NCBI RefSeq assembly: GCF_900156465.1
Contig: NZ_LT707064.1
Location: forward strand, 1,896,001 to 1,960,000
Origin: Pseudomonas sp. 7SR1
GTDB lineage: Bacteria > Pseudomonadota > Gammaproteobacteria > Pseudomonadales > Pseudomonadaceae
DNA length: 64,000 nt
Direction: 5' to 3'
The notes under the pieces: generated by a model
What the model was told of the DNA's origin: nothing
The model's input: only the letters and a program-made list of their open reading frames with translations
Databases searched by the model: none
Translations under genes and position numbers: made by a program
Shown: piece after piece, positions 37,953-46,498 of the stretch
Layout: each line of letters opens with the position of its first letter
Position numbering within the stretch: position 1 is the stretch's first letter

Positions 37953-39548
37953 TCATGGGTTTTTCAGGCGTTCGGCCAGGGAATTCGCCAGTTTCGCCGT
38001 CAGCCCGTACACCGACAATTGTGGGTTGGCACCGATACTGGTGGGAAACAGGGAGCCATCGTGGACCGACAGGTTGCTCAGTTGGTGATGACGACCGAGG
38101 CTGTCGGTGACGGCGGTTTTCGGGTCCTCCCCCATGGCGCAGCCGCCCATGACATGGGCGCTGCCCAGGCGAGTACGGAACAGGGCAAGGTCCAGGCCGT
38201 CGATCAGCGTCCGGGCTTCGGCCAGGGTCTTCACATAGCGGGCATCGCCGTGCATCGGCATGACCGCCCGGGCGCCGCCGGCGAACTGAATCTCGGCCAT
38301 GCTGTGGAAAGCCCGGCGCAAGCCATCCCAGGTGTAGGCGGATACCGGATAGTCGAGTACTGGCGTGCCGTCGCCGCGCAATTCCACGCTGCCGCCGGGG
38401 CTGTCCGGGTGAAAACCGTCCCGTAGCAACGCCAGCATCGCGTGGGTGTAGGGCAGTTGGGCCATGTGCCGGGCATTCTCCGGGCCGTAGCCGCCCAGCA
38501 ACGTGGCGGCAAGGGCGGGGTGCAGGGGTGGGACTTCGAGTTTGTAGGACATTTTGCCAGTGACGCCGTCCTGCCATTGGAAGTGATCCGAGTAAATCGA
38601 TTGCGGTGCTCCGTAGAACGGGTTGATGACCTCATCGAACTGGCCGGCCGACATATTCACCAAGTGCAGGAAGGTACGCTTGCCCAGGCGCTCGTGGGGG
38701 TCCGGCGCATCGGAGCGCAGCAGCAAGGCCGGGCTGTTGATCGCGCCGCCGGCCAGTACGTAGTGTCGCGCCTTGACCGTGATGCGCCGTCCGGTCGGAG
38801 CCACGCACCGCTCATCCATCGCCACGCATTGCAGATCGATGACCGTATCGTTGCGCAGGGTCAGGCGTTCGGCCCGCGCCAGGTAAAGCAACGCGCCACC
38901 CTGGTCCAGGGCGGCCGGAATGCTGGTTACCAGCATCGACTGCTTGGCGTTGGTGGGGCAGCCCATGCCGCAATAACCCAGGTTCCAGCAGCCACGCACA
39001 TTGCGCGGGATCACGTGCCAGCTGTACCCCAGCCGTTCACAGCCCTTGCGAATCACGTCGTTGTTGGCATTGGGCGGCATCAGCCACGGCGCCACGCCCA
39101 GGCGCTGCTCCATGCGTTCGAACCATGGGGCCATGTCGGCGGGACCATGCCCCTTGACGTCGTGCTCCGAGGCCCAGTGTTCCAGCGTCTGTTCCGGTGT
39201 GCGGAAGCAGGAAGTCCAGTTGATCAGTGTCGTGCCGCCCACCGCCCGGCCTTGGAGGATGGTGATGGCGCCGTCCTTGCTCATCCGTCCGAGGCCTTCC
39301 TGGTACAGGCTGGTGTAGGCCTGGTCTTCGAGCAGCTTGAAGTCGTTACTGGTCTTGAGCGGGCCTTCCTCGATCAACAGGACCTTGTAGCCCGCGGCGC
39401 TGAGGATTTCCGCGGTGGTGGCGCCCCCGGCGCCGCTGCCGATGATTGCCACGTTGGCGTCCAGGGTCAGGTCCTGGGTCAGTTCGGCACCGTTGTAGGT
39501 GGTCCAGCCACGGGCAAGGCCTTCGCGAAAAGGATCGGGTACGGGCAT
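37953..39548 (-). CDS. GMC family oxidoreductase
   Basis: A 531-residue FAD enzyme. The dinucleotide motif is VAIIGSGAGGATTAEILSAA; GGTTLINWTSCFRTP is the FAD-covering lid region, and the C-terminal active site has GGCAMGEDPKTAVTDSLGRH and LFPTSIGANPQLSVYGL. There is no signal peptide of its own. The immediately upstream gene encodes a TAT-exported small protein (gluconate dehydrogenase subunit 3-like arrangement) that could carry this flavoprotein to the periplasm. The substrate is probably an alcohol; the neighbouring aldehyde dehydrogenase would take the next step. Confidence 0.87.
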   Translation of the reverse strand: MPVPDPFREGLARGWTTYNGAELTQDLTLDANVAIIGSGAGGATTAEILSAAGYKVLLIEEGPLKTSNDFKLLEDQAYTSLYQEGLGRMSKDGAITILQGRAVGGTTLINWTSCFRTPEQTLEHWASEHDVKGHGPADMAPWFERMEQRLGVAPWLMPPNANNDVIRKGCERLGYSWHVIPRNVRGCWNLGYCGMGCPTNAKQSMLVTSIPAALDQGGALLYLARAERLTLRNDTVIDLQCVAMDERCVAPTGRRITVKARHYVLAGGAINSPALLLRSDAPDPHERLGKRTFLHLVNMSAGQFDEVINPFYGAPQSIYSDHFQWQDGVTGKMSYKLEVPPLHPALAATLLGGYGPENARHMAQLPYTHAMLALLRDGFHPDSPGGSVELRGDGTPVLDYPVSAYTWDGLRRAFHSMAEIQFAGGARAVMPMHGDARYVKTLAEARTLIDGLDLALFRTRLGSAHVMGGCAMGEDPKTAVTDSLGRHHQLSNLSVHDGSLFPTSIGANPQLSVYGLTAKLANSLAERLKNP

Positions 39549-39614
39549 GTCGGGCTCTCTCTTGTTGTCATGAAACTGCGATGAAGGTCCCCGTGGCGCG
39601 GCCTTCGAGTGGCT

Positions 39615-40148
39615 TCAGACAGCGGGAGGGCCCGGATAGCCACAGTTCGCCCAGGCCTCGGCCCGGCTGTACCACGCCATCATCACCATTTGCAGCAACG
39701 AACAATGGCCTTGGCGCAGGAGGTCCAGCGAACTGTTTTCCCACCGCTGGAGAAAGTGTCGGATTTCATCGGCGCTGGCGTTTTCCCACGCACCCCAGAC
39801 ACCGGTCAGCGGCCCTCGGGTAATGCCCAGCGTAAGCACGTCGAACAGCTGACGGGCGAGCCTGAGCGTGGCCGGGGAAAGATGAGCCAGGCCGGTGTCC
39901 AGGCTTTGCAGGGTGGCGGTCGTGGCGGTCGGGAGCGCCTCGACGCTCACGGCGTCCTCCAGCATGACCGGAATCACCGCACGCAGAAACGGCAGGTCGC
40001 TGTCGCGCAGCGCCGCCAGGCCGTTTCCTGGGTGGCCGGGTGAACACGCGCCCAGGCTGACGGTGCTCAGGAAGAGACTGGCACCGAGGCTGAATTTCAG
40101 CAGGCCGCGCCGGGACAGCGCGGGTGTATCGGTCAGGCTTGGGTTCAT
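39615..40148 (-). CDS. TAT-exported small subunit-like protein
   Basis: A 177-residue protein with a twin-arginine signal: SRRGLLKFSLGASLFLS followed by a Cys-containing end (LGACSPG), so it may also be a lipoprotein. The mature part is helical, with WENSSLDLLRQG and a C-terminal MMAWYSRAEAWANCGYPGPP. It resembles small subunits that accompany membrane FAD dehydrogenases. It lies between the GMC oxidoreductase and the aldehyde dehydrogenase on the same strand. I infer a partner role for the GMC enzyme. Confidence 0.78.
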   Translation of the reverse strand: MNPSLTDTPALSRRGLLKFSLGASLFLSTVSLGACSPGHPGNGLAALRDSDLPFLRAVIPVMLEDAVSVEALPTATTATLQSLDTGLAHLSPATLRLARQLFDVLTLGITRGPLTGVWGAWENASADEIRHFLQRWENSSLDLLRQGHCSLLQMVMMAWYSRAEAWANCGYPGPPAV

Positions 40149-40174
40149 TGTTGTTTTTATCCGGCAAGGCGCTG

Positions 40175-41605
40175 TCAACGGACAAACAGCTTCTGGATCA
40201 GTTTCTGAAGCGGCTTGCCATAAGGCGGGTAGATCAGTTTTGCGGCGTTGAAGCGCTGCTTGGTCAGCACGCCCTTGGCCTTGCTGAACGTCAGGAAACC
40301 TTCGTGCCCGTGGTAATGCCCCATTCCCGAGGGGCCGATGCCACCGAATGGCAGGTCATCCTGGGCCACATGCAACAGCGTGTCGTTCAGGCAGACGCCA
40401 CCGGAATGGGTTTCGTCGAGCACGCGCTTGTGTTCGGCCTTGTTGTAGCCGAAATAGTAGAGCGCCAAAGGGCGAGGGCGCTGGTTGACGTAGGCAAGTG
40501 CCTGGTCAAGCGTCTCATACGGCACGATAGGCAGCAGCGGGCCGAAGATTTCGTCCTGCATGACCGTCATGTCGTCACTGACGTTGAGCAACAGGCTATG
40601 GGCCATGCGTCGCCCCTGGCCCTGGTCGAACAGCTCGATCAGCAACCCGCCCTTGCTCGTGGCATCGCTGATGTAGCCATTGAGCCGCGCCAGTTGTCGT
40701 TCGTTGATGATTGCGGTGTAGTCCGGGTTGTCTGCCAGTGTCGGATAAAACCCGCGAACCGCTTCGCGATACGCTTCGACGAATCCGCCGACTCGATTTT
40801 GCGGGACCAGTACGTAGTCTGGCGCAACACAGGTTTGCCCGGCGTTGAGCATCTTGCCGAAGGCTATACGCTCGGCGGCGTCCTTCAGGGGCACGTCGGT
40901 GGACACGATGGCCGGTGATTTTCCGCCGAGTTCCAGGGTGACGGGGGTCAGGTTCTCCGCCGCGGCCCGCATCACGTGCCTGCCGATACTGGTGGCGCCG
41001 GTGAACAGCAGGTGGTCGAAGGGCAACCTGGAAAAGGCCACACCAACGTCGGCCTCGCCCAACACGACGCAAACCAGGTCCTCGGGAAAGATACGGGCCA
41101 GCAGCTGCTTGAGCAGCAATCCGGTGGCCGGAGTCGATTCGCTGAGCTTGAGCATCACCCGATTGCCCGCCGACAACGCCCCGACCAACGGTCCGATGGC
41201 CAGGAACAACGGATAGTTCCAAGGCACGATGACCCCGACCACGCCCAGCGGCTGGTAGACCACTTTGGCCGAAGCTGGCTGGAAAGCCATGCCTACCTTG
41301 CGCCTCGACGGTTTCATCCATCCCGGCAGGTGTCGGCTGGCGTAGTGGATGCCATGCAGGCTCGGCATCAGCTCGGCCAGTAGCGTTTCATCGGCGCTGC
41401 GGTGACTGAAATCCTGGCTGATGGCTTCGATCAAGGCTTGTCGTTCGTCGCTCAATACCTCACGCAGCGCCTTGAGCCACTGTCGGCGCTGGGCTGCCGG
41501 AGGCAACGGATGGGCGACGTAGGCCCGACGCTGTGCCTCGAAGAGCGACCGCAGCTCATCCAGGTTCTGTTGGGATTCGTGCAGATAAGCGATGTCGGCA
41601 GGCAT
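40175..41605 (-). CDS. calB: Coniferyl aldehyde dehydrogenase
   Basis: A 476-residue NAD(P)-dependent aldehyde dehydrogenase of the class that includes CalB, which oxidises coniferyl aldehyde to ferulate. Catalytic Glu is in VTLELGGKSPAIV and catalytic Cys in NAGQTCVAPDYV; the cofactor site is around LLFTGATSIGRHVM. The C-terminal hydrophobic RFNAAKLIYPPYG is typical of the fatty-aldehyde-like branch, so long-chain or aromatic aldehydes are both possible. It is divergent from a TetR regulator. Confidence 0.85.
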   Translation of the reverse strand: MPADIAYLHESQQNLDELRSLFEAQRRAYVAHPLPPAAQRRQWLKALREVLSDERQALIEAISQDFSHRSADETLLAELMPSLHGIHYASRHLPGWMKPSRRKVGMAFQPASAKVVYQPLGVVGVIVPWNYPLFLAIGPLVGALSAGNRVMLKLSESTPATGLLLKQLLARIFPEDLVCVVLGEADVGVAFSRLPFDHLLFTGATSIGRHVMRAAAENLTPVTLELGGKSPAIVSTDVPLKDAAERIAFGKMLNAGQTCVAPDYVLVPQNRVGGFVEAYREAVRGFYPTLADNPDYTAIINERQLARLNGYISDATSKGGLLIELFDQGQGRRMAHSLLLNVSDDMTVMQDEIFGPLLPIVPYETLDQALAYVNQRPRPLALYYFGYNKAEHKRVLDETHSGGVCLNDTLLHVAQDDLPFGGIGPSGMGHYHGHEGFLTFSKAKGVLTKQRFNAAKLIYPPYGKPLQKLIQKLFVR

Positions 41606-41753
41606 TGGCAGGCCCTGATTATTACGGGAGTGAGTGTTTTTAGAGTTTATGCTCTAAAAAGTCAAATGACATCCGGTGCTGCGATGGGTTTGTCCCGAAG
41701 ACGATAGATCGTAAGATGCCGATCAATGCCTTCGTCGAAGTAAAGCCCAAGCC

Positions 41754-42425
41754 ATGGCCCCACGAATGAAAACCAGCGAGCGCATCGTTCAAAACAGCCT
41801 CGAGCTGTTCAACCAGCAGGGCGAGCGCAGCGTCAGCACCAACCATATCGCTGCCCACATGGACATGTCCCCGGGCAACCTGTACTACCACTTCCCCAAC
41901 AAGCAGGCGATCATCGCCGTGCTGTTCAGTGAATACGAAAACCTGGTGGACAGCTTCCTGCGCCCGCCCCAGGGTCGGGCTGCCACAGTGGAAGACAAGC
42001 GTTTCTATCTGCAGGAACTGCTGTCGGCGATGTGGAGCTATCGTTTCCTGCACCGGGACCTTGAGCACCTGCTGGACAGCGATCCAGACCTCGCGGCCCG
42101 TTATCGACGTTTTTCCCAGCGCTGCCTGATCCACGGCACCGCCATCTACGAAGGTTTCGTCGCGGCCGGCATCCTGAAGATGGACCGTGTGCAGATCGAA
42201 TCCCTGACCCTCAACGCCTGGATCATCCTGACGTCCTGGGTGCGATTTCTGTGCACCACGAGGGAAAATTCCAGTCATTTGAGCGAGCAGGCCATCAAGC
42301 GCGGGGTGTACCAGGTGCTGGTGCTGGAGGCCGGCTTCGTGACCGACGAGGCGCGTGAGGCGGTGGATGCACTGTTCAAAGAGTATTACGTCCCGCTGGC
42401 CCAGACCCTGGAGGAAGGGCAGTAG
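41754..42425 (+). CDS. TetR family regulator, probably of the aldehyde dehydrogenase/GMC group
   Basis: A 223-residue protein. The DNA-binding domain is ERIVQNSLELFNQQGERSVS and HIAAHMDMSPGNLYYHFPNK; the remainder (TetR_C-like, ~residues 75-215) is a ligand-binding domain. It is divergent from calB with 148 bases between the starts, the typical layout for a local repressor. A start at the second Met (41766) is also possible. Confidence 0.87.
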   Translation: MAPRMKTSERIVQNSLELFNQQGERSVSTNHIAAHMDMSPGNLYYHFPNKQAIIAVLFSEYENLVDSFLRPPQGRAATVEDKRFYLQELLSAMWSYRFLHRDLEHLLDSDPDLAARYRRFSQRCLIHGTAIYEGFVAAGILKMDRVQIESLTLNAWIILTSWVRFLCTTRENSSHLSEQAIKRGVYQVLVLEAGFVTDEAREAVDALFKEYYVPLAQTLEEGQ

Positions 42426-42460
42426 GATTCGGACCTCGATTCAGCCATAGGAGCTTCAGC

Positions 42461-43315
42461 ATGCCCATCGCGCAAGTCATCAGCCCTCAAGCCCTGGAGC
42501 AGAGGAGGTCGCAGCCCGGGCTGGTGATCCTCGATTGCCGCTTTGCCCTGGAAGACCCCGATTACGGCCAGCGTAGTTACGCGGAGGGGCATATCGCCGG
42601 GGCTTCGTTCGCGGACCTCGAACGGGACCTGAGCGGGCCGGTGATCAAGGGTGTGACCGGGCGCCATCCATTGCCGGAGCCTGAAGCCTTGATCGAGCGC
42701 TTCCGGGCCTGGGGCATCGATCATGACAGCGACATCGTGCTGTATGACGATGGCCCCGGAGCCTATGCCGCCCGGGCCTGGTGGCTGCTGGTCTGGCTGG
42801 GCAAGCGCGATGGTCTCTACATCCTCGACGGCGGGCTCAAGGCCTGGCATGCCGCCGGTCTGCCCTTGAGCCTCGATCCACCGGCAGCGGGACGCGGATC
42901 CTTCAGCGGTTCGCCGGATATGACCTTGCTGCTTGGCGCCCAAGAGCTGGAAAAACGCCTGGGCCAGCCGGAGATGACCTTGCTGGATGCCCGGGCCTTG
43001 CCGCGATTCAAGGGCGAAGTCGAGCCGATCGACCCGGTGGCCGGCCATATCCCGGGGGCTCAGTGTGCTGCGTTCACTGACAACCTGGACGCGCAGGGAC
43101 GTTTCCTGCCCTCCGGTCGGCTCAAGCAGCGTTTCGCCGATCAACTGGGCGAGCGATCGCCCGCCGGGCTGGTGGCCTACTGTGGCTCCGGCGTAACGGC
43201 GTGCCACAACCTGTTCGCCTTGTGCCTGGCGGGTTATCCGTTGGGCAGGTTGTACGCCGGCTCCTGGAGCGAATGGATCAATGATCCGCAGCGAGGCGTG
43301 GCCAAGGGCGAGTGA
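42461..43315 (+). CDS. sseA: 3-mercaptopyruvate/thiosulfate sulfurtransferase (two rhodanese domains)
   Basis: A 284-residue tandem rhodanese. The N-terminal inactive domain has LDCRFALEDPDYGQ and GHIAGASF; the C-terminal domain has LDARALPRFKGE, GHIPGAQ and the active-site loop CGSGVTAC. That loop is of the mercaptopyruvate sulfurtransferase (SseA) type rather than the CRKGVT loop of thiosulfate sulfurtransferases. The first Cys is the persulfide carrier. It starts 36 bases after the TetR stop. Confidence 0.88.
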   Translation: MPIAQVISPQALEQRRSQPGLVILDCRFALEDPDYGQRSYAEGHIAGASFADLERDLSGPVIKGVTGRHPLPEPEALIERFRAWGIDHDSDIVLYDDGPGAYAARAWWLLVWLGKRDGLYILDGGLKAWHAAGLPLSLDPPAAGRGSFSGSPDMTLLLGAQELEKRLGQPEMTLLDARALPRFKGEVEPIDPVAGHIPGAQCAAFTDNLDAQGRFLPSGRLKQRFADQLGERSPAGLVAYCGSGVTACHNLFALCLAGYPLGRLYAGSWSEWINDPQRGVAKGE

Positions 43316-43369
43316 CTCGCCTGCCGCAAGATTGAAAGGGAATCGGCAGAGGGCCCGGGCCGCGACGGA

Positions 43370-44374
43370 TCATGTCTGGCCCAGGCTCGCCAGCCAATGA
43401 GGAATGCGTCGTTCCAGATAGTATCCGGGACGCCGCAAGGTTCCGTCGACGAACCCTACGTGTCCGCCCTGGGCGTGCAGTTCAAGGCGGGTGGAAGCTG
43501 ACAGCTCGCCGGTCTCGGGCAGGCTGTGGGGAAATACGAAGGGATCGTCGGCGGCCTGGATCACCAGGGTTCGCGTACGAATCCCGCCCAGGAAATAGCG
43601 ACTGGAAGCACGACGGTAATAATCCGAGGCGTCGGAAAAACCATGCAGTGGTGCCGTCACCCGTCCGTCGAAATCCCAGAAGGTGCGCATGTTTTCCAAC
43701 GGGCCCAGCGCCGACAGGGCCGCCAGCCCCTCATGATGTCCGTCGTGCTTGAAGCGGCGTTCCTTGTTGCGCACATAGGCCACCATTTCACGCATGAAAT
43801 GCGCCTGGTAAAACCTGGAGAACCCCTGGCCGATGCGGTCTGCGCACTGGTCAAGGCGAAACGGCACCGAAACCGCCACCGCTCCCAGCAACTGGCTGTC
43901 GTTGCCGGTTTCCCCCAGATGCTTGAGCAGTACGTTGCCGCCCAGGGAGTAGCCTACCGCGAAGAGAGGCGCCAGGGGACGTCGGGTTCGCAAGTGGGTG
44001 ATGGCGGCGGCCAGGTCTTCGCTGACACCGGAATGATAACTGCGGGGCAGCAGGTTCGGTTCCCCCGAGCAGCCGCGCCAGTTCAGCGCGACACTGGCCC
44101 ATCCCTGTTGGCCGAGAGCGTGTTGCAAGCCGGCTACATAAGGCGAATTGGAGGAGCCGGTCAGCCCGTGAAGTACCAGCACCAAGGGTGCCTCGGCACT
44201 GTGGGGGCCATGCCAGTCCAGGTCGAGAAAATCGCCGTCCTCGAGCCAAAGGCGTTCGCGCTCGCGCTGGATGGGGACGCTCTTGCGCCATAGTGGTCCC
44301 CACAAGGTCTGCAAGTGCGGATTGCCCAGGCCCCGGGCGGGCATGAAACGTTCGGATGCGGTGGACACGATCAT
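43370..44374 (-). CDS. YheT-family alpha/beta hydrolase
   Basis: A 334-residue protein. PARGLGNPHLQTLWGPL at the N terminus and VLVLHGLTGSSNSPYV (oxyanion), ALNWRGCSGEPNLLPRSYHSG and the elbow AVGYSLGGNVLLKHLG are signatures of the YheT/ABHD1-3 family; an Asp (QAADDPF) and His (AQGGHVGF) complete the triad. The start at ATG 44374 (MIVSTASERF) is the only sensible one; the longer frame to 44839 overlaps rsmD out of frame. Substrate is likely an ester or lipid. Confidence 0.9.
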   Translation of the reverse strand: MIVSTASERFMPARGLGNPHLQTLWGPLWRKSVPIQRERERLWLEDGDFLDLDWHGPHSAEAPLVLVLHGLTGSSNSPYVAGLQHALGQQGWASVALNWRGCSGEPNLLPRSYHSGVSEDLAAAITHLRTRRPLAPLFAVGYSLGGNVLLKHLGETGNDSQLLGAVAVSVPFRLDQCADRIGQGFSRFYQAHFMREMVAYVRNKERRFKHDGHHEGLAALSALGPLENMRTFWDFDGRVTAPLHGFSDASDYYRRASSRYFLGGIRTRTLVIQAADDPFVFPHSLPETGELSASTRLELHAQGGHVGFVDGTLRRPGYYLERRIPHWLASLGQT

Positions 44375-44396
44375 TCTCGATACACGGGCCAGCCGT

Positions 44397-45008
44397 TCAG
44401 CCAACGGCGGCTGCCATACGTTGCCACAATGCGTAAAACACCCGTCCGGACTTCTGTTCGCGATGCAAGCGCCAGTTGGCTGGTAAGCCCAGGGTTGAAG
44501 GGGCGGTCTCGCTTTCAGTGTAGACCCAGGCATCCTCGGCCAGCCATTGGCGTTCTTCGAGCAGGGCACACACGCTCGGCAGCAGGTTCTGGTTGAACGG
44601 CGGATCGAGGAATACCAGGTCGAATGGCGTGGCCGGTTGGCTCTCCAGGTAACGCAATGCATCGGCCGTCTGCACCTGGCCGACGGTGCAGCGCAGGGTG
44701 CCCAGGTGTTCCTTGAGGCTGGAGACGGCCAGGCTGCTGGCGTCCAGCGCCTGGCCCATGGCCGCGCCACGGGACAGCGCTTCGAGGAACAAGGCGCCGC
44801 TGCCGGCGAACGGATCGAGCACCCGGGCTCCCGGCACATAGGGTGCCAGCCAGTTGAACAGGGTTTCGCGTACCCGGTCCGGCGTCGGGCGCAAGCCTGG
44901 CGCGTCGGGAAAGCTCAAGCGGCGGCTGCGCCACTCGCCGCCGATGATGCGTAGCTGGTTGATCCCGTTATGAACGGGTTTCTTGCTGGAATTCGATGGG
45001 CGGGCCAT
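44397..45008 (-). CDS. rsmD: 16S rRNA (guanine966-N2)-methyltransferase RsmD
   Basis: A 203-residue SAM methyltransferase: IIGGEWRSRRLSFP, RPTPDRVRETLFNWL, VLDPFAGSGALFLEAL (SAM site) and the catalytic LVFLDPPFNQNLL. It modifies G966 of 16S rRNA. Its start overlaps the stop of the upstream M16 peptidase gene, so it is likely part of the same transcript. Confidence 0.95.
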   Translation of the reverse strand: MARPSNSSKKPVHNGINQLRIIGGEWRSRRLSFPDAPGLRPTPDRVRETLFNWLAPYVPGARVLDPFAGSGALFLEALSRGAAMGQALDASSLAVSSLKEHLGTLRCTVGQVQTADALRYLESQPATPFDLVFLDPPFNQNLLPSVCALLEERQWLAEDAWVYTESETAPSTLGLPANWRLHREQKSGRVFYALWQRMAAAVG

Positions 45009-46498
45009 TAGTGCTCCGGAACCCCGAGCGGCTGCTCGGCGGGTTTGTCAGTGGGGGCTGGCAGCGGCTTTTGCGGCACGGTCGGGCCGGCGGTGACGAT
45101 GACCATTTTGTCGATGCTCAGGTGTCTGTTCAACGCGGCCTTGACCTCTTCGACCGTCAACGCCTGGGTCTGGCGCATGAAGTCCTCGAGGTAACTCAAT
45201 GGCAAGTCATAGAAGCCCATGGCGCCGAGCTGACCGACGATATCCTCGTTGCTGGCGGTAGACAGCGGAAAACTGCCGGCCAGCTCGCGCTTGGCATCGT
45301 CGAGTTCTTTCTGCGTCGGGCCGTTCCTGAGGTAGTCGGCGAACACGTCCTGCACCAGTTTCAGCGTACCTTCGCTCATCTCGGCACGGGTCTGCAGGTT
45401 GATCATGAACGGACCGCGAGCCTGCATGGGAGTAAAACCGGAATACACGCCATAGGTCAGGCCGCGCTTTTCCCGGACCTCAGTCATCAACCGGGTGCCG
45501 AAACCGCCGCCACCAAGGATCTGGTTGCCCAGGGACACGGCCGCGAAGTCCGGATCGTCCCGGTCGATGCCCAGTTGCGCCAGCATCAGGTTGGTTTGCT
45601 TGGACGGAAATTCGATGTGCCCGAGGCTCGCTTTCGGCTCCACCGGTGGCGGCGTTTTCGCCAGGGCCGGGCCCTTGGGCAATGCGGCGGACACCTGGTT
45701 GGCAATCGCCTCGGCCTCGGCGCGGGACAGGTCCCCCACCAGGGCGATCACCGCGTTGCCGGCTGCATAGGCCCTGGCGTGAAAGGCGCGGGCCTGGGCC
45801 AGGGTGATGGACGGAATGCTTTGGGCGGTGCCATCGCTGGAATGGGCATATGGATGATCGCCATAGAGTCGTTTCATCAGTTCCAGGCCCGCCAGTTTGC
45901 CCGGATTCTGTTTCTGATACTCGAAGCCGGCCAGCAGTTGGTTCTTGATGCGTTCGAAAGAGTCGGCGGGGAAGGTCGGTTTGCCGACGACTTCGGCGAA
46001 CAGCTTCAGCGCCGGCTCTCGCTTGTCCAGCGCACTGAGACTGCGCAGCGACACCAGGGCCATGTCCCGGTGGGCGCCATTGCCGAAGTCCGCGCCCAGG
46101 CTTTCGAAGCCTTGGGCAATGGCACTGACATCCTTGCCGGCCACGCCTTCGTTGAGCATGGCGTTGGTCAGCGTCGCCAGGCCAGGCGCATCGCCATCCT
46201 GGCTGCTGCCGGCAGCGAACGTCACGCGCAGGTCGAACATCGGCAATTCCCGGGCTTCGACGAACAATACCTTGGCACCGTCGGCGGTTTTCCAGGTCTG
46301 TACGTCAAGCTGACGGCGGCTGGGTGCCTTGTCATCGAGTTCGGACAGCGATTGCAGTTTGTTACCGGACCTGGCCTTGTCCAATGCCTGGCTGGCGTCC
46401 GTACTGCTCGATGGTGACAGATAAAAGGCCAGGGCGCCGACCAGGGCGATCGACACCAGGCCGATCAGCAGCAGGCGGGATGGTTTGCGCTCACTCAT
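45008..46498 (-). CDS. M16 peptidase-like protein lacking the zinc site
   Basis: A 496-residue, two-lobed insulinase-family protein with an N-terminal membrane anchor (LLLIGLVSIALVGALAFYLS). The region where an active M16 enzyme has HxxEH reads FAAGSSQDGDAPGLATLTNA, so zinc binding is lost; the R/Y substrate-binding lobe (KRGLTYGVYSGF) is kept. This is the non-catalytic partner in a heterodimeric peptidase, with the active gene directly upstream (overlap of 8 bases). The location is probably periplasmic, anchored to the inner membrane. Confidence 0.88.
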   Translation of the reverse strand: MSERKPSRLLLIGLVSIALVGALAFYLSPSSSTDASQALDKARSGNKLQSLSELDDKAPSRRQLDVQTWKTADGAKVLFVEARELPMFDLRVTFAAGSSQDGDAPGLATLTNAMLNEGVAGKDVSAIAQGFESLGADFGNGAHRDMALVSLRSLSALDKREPALKLFAEVVGKPTFPADSFERIKNQLLAGFEYQKQNPGKLAGLELMKRLYGDHPYAHSSDGTAQSIPSITLAQARAFHARAYAAGNAVIALVGDLSRAEAEAIANQVSAALPKGPALAKTPPPVEPKASLGHIEFPSKQTNLMLAQLGIDRDDPDFAAVSLGNQILGGGGFGTRLMTEVREKRGLTYGVYSGFTPMQARGPFMINLQTRAEMSEGTLKLVQDVFADYLRNGPTQKELDDAKRELAGSFPLSTASNEDIVGQLGAMGFYDLPLSYLEDFMRQTQALTVEEVKAALNRHLSIDKMVIVTAGPTVPQKPLPAPTDKPAEQPLGVPEH

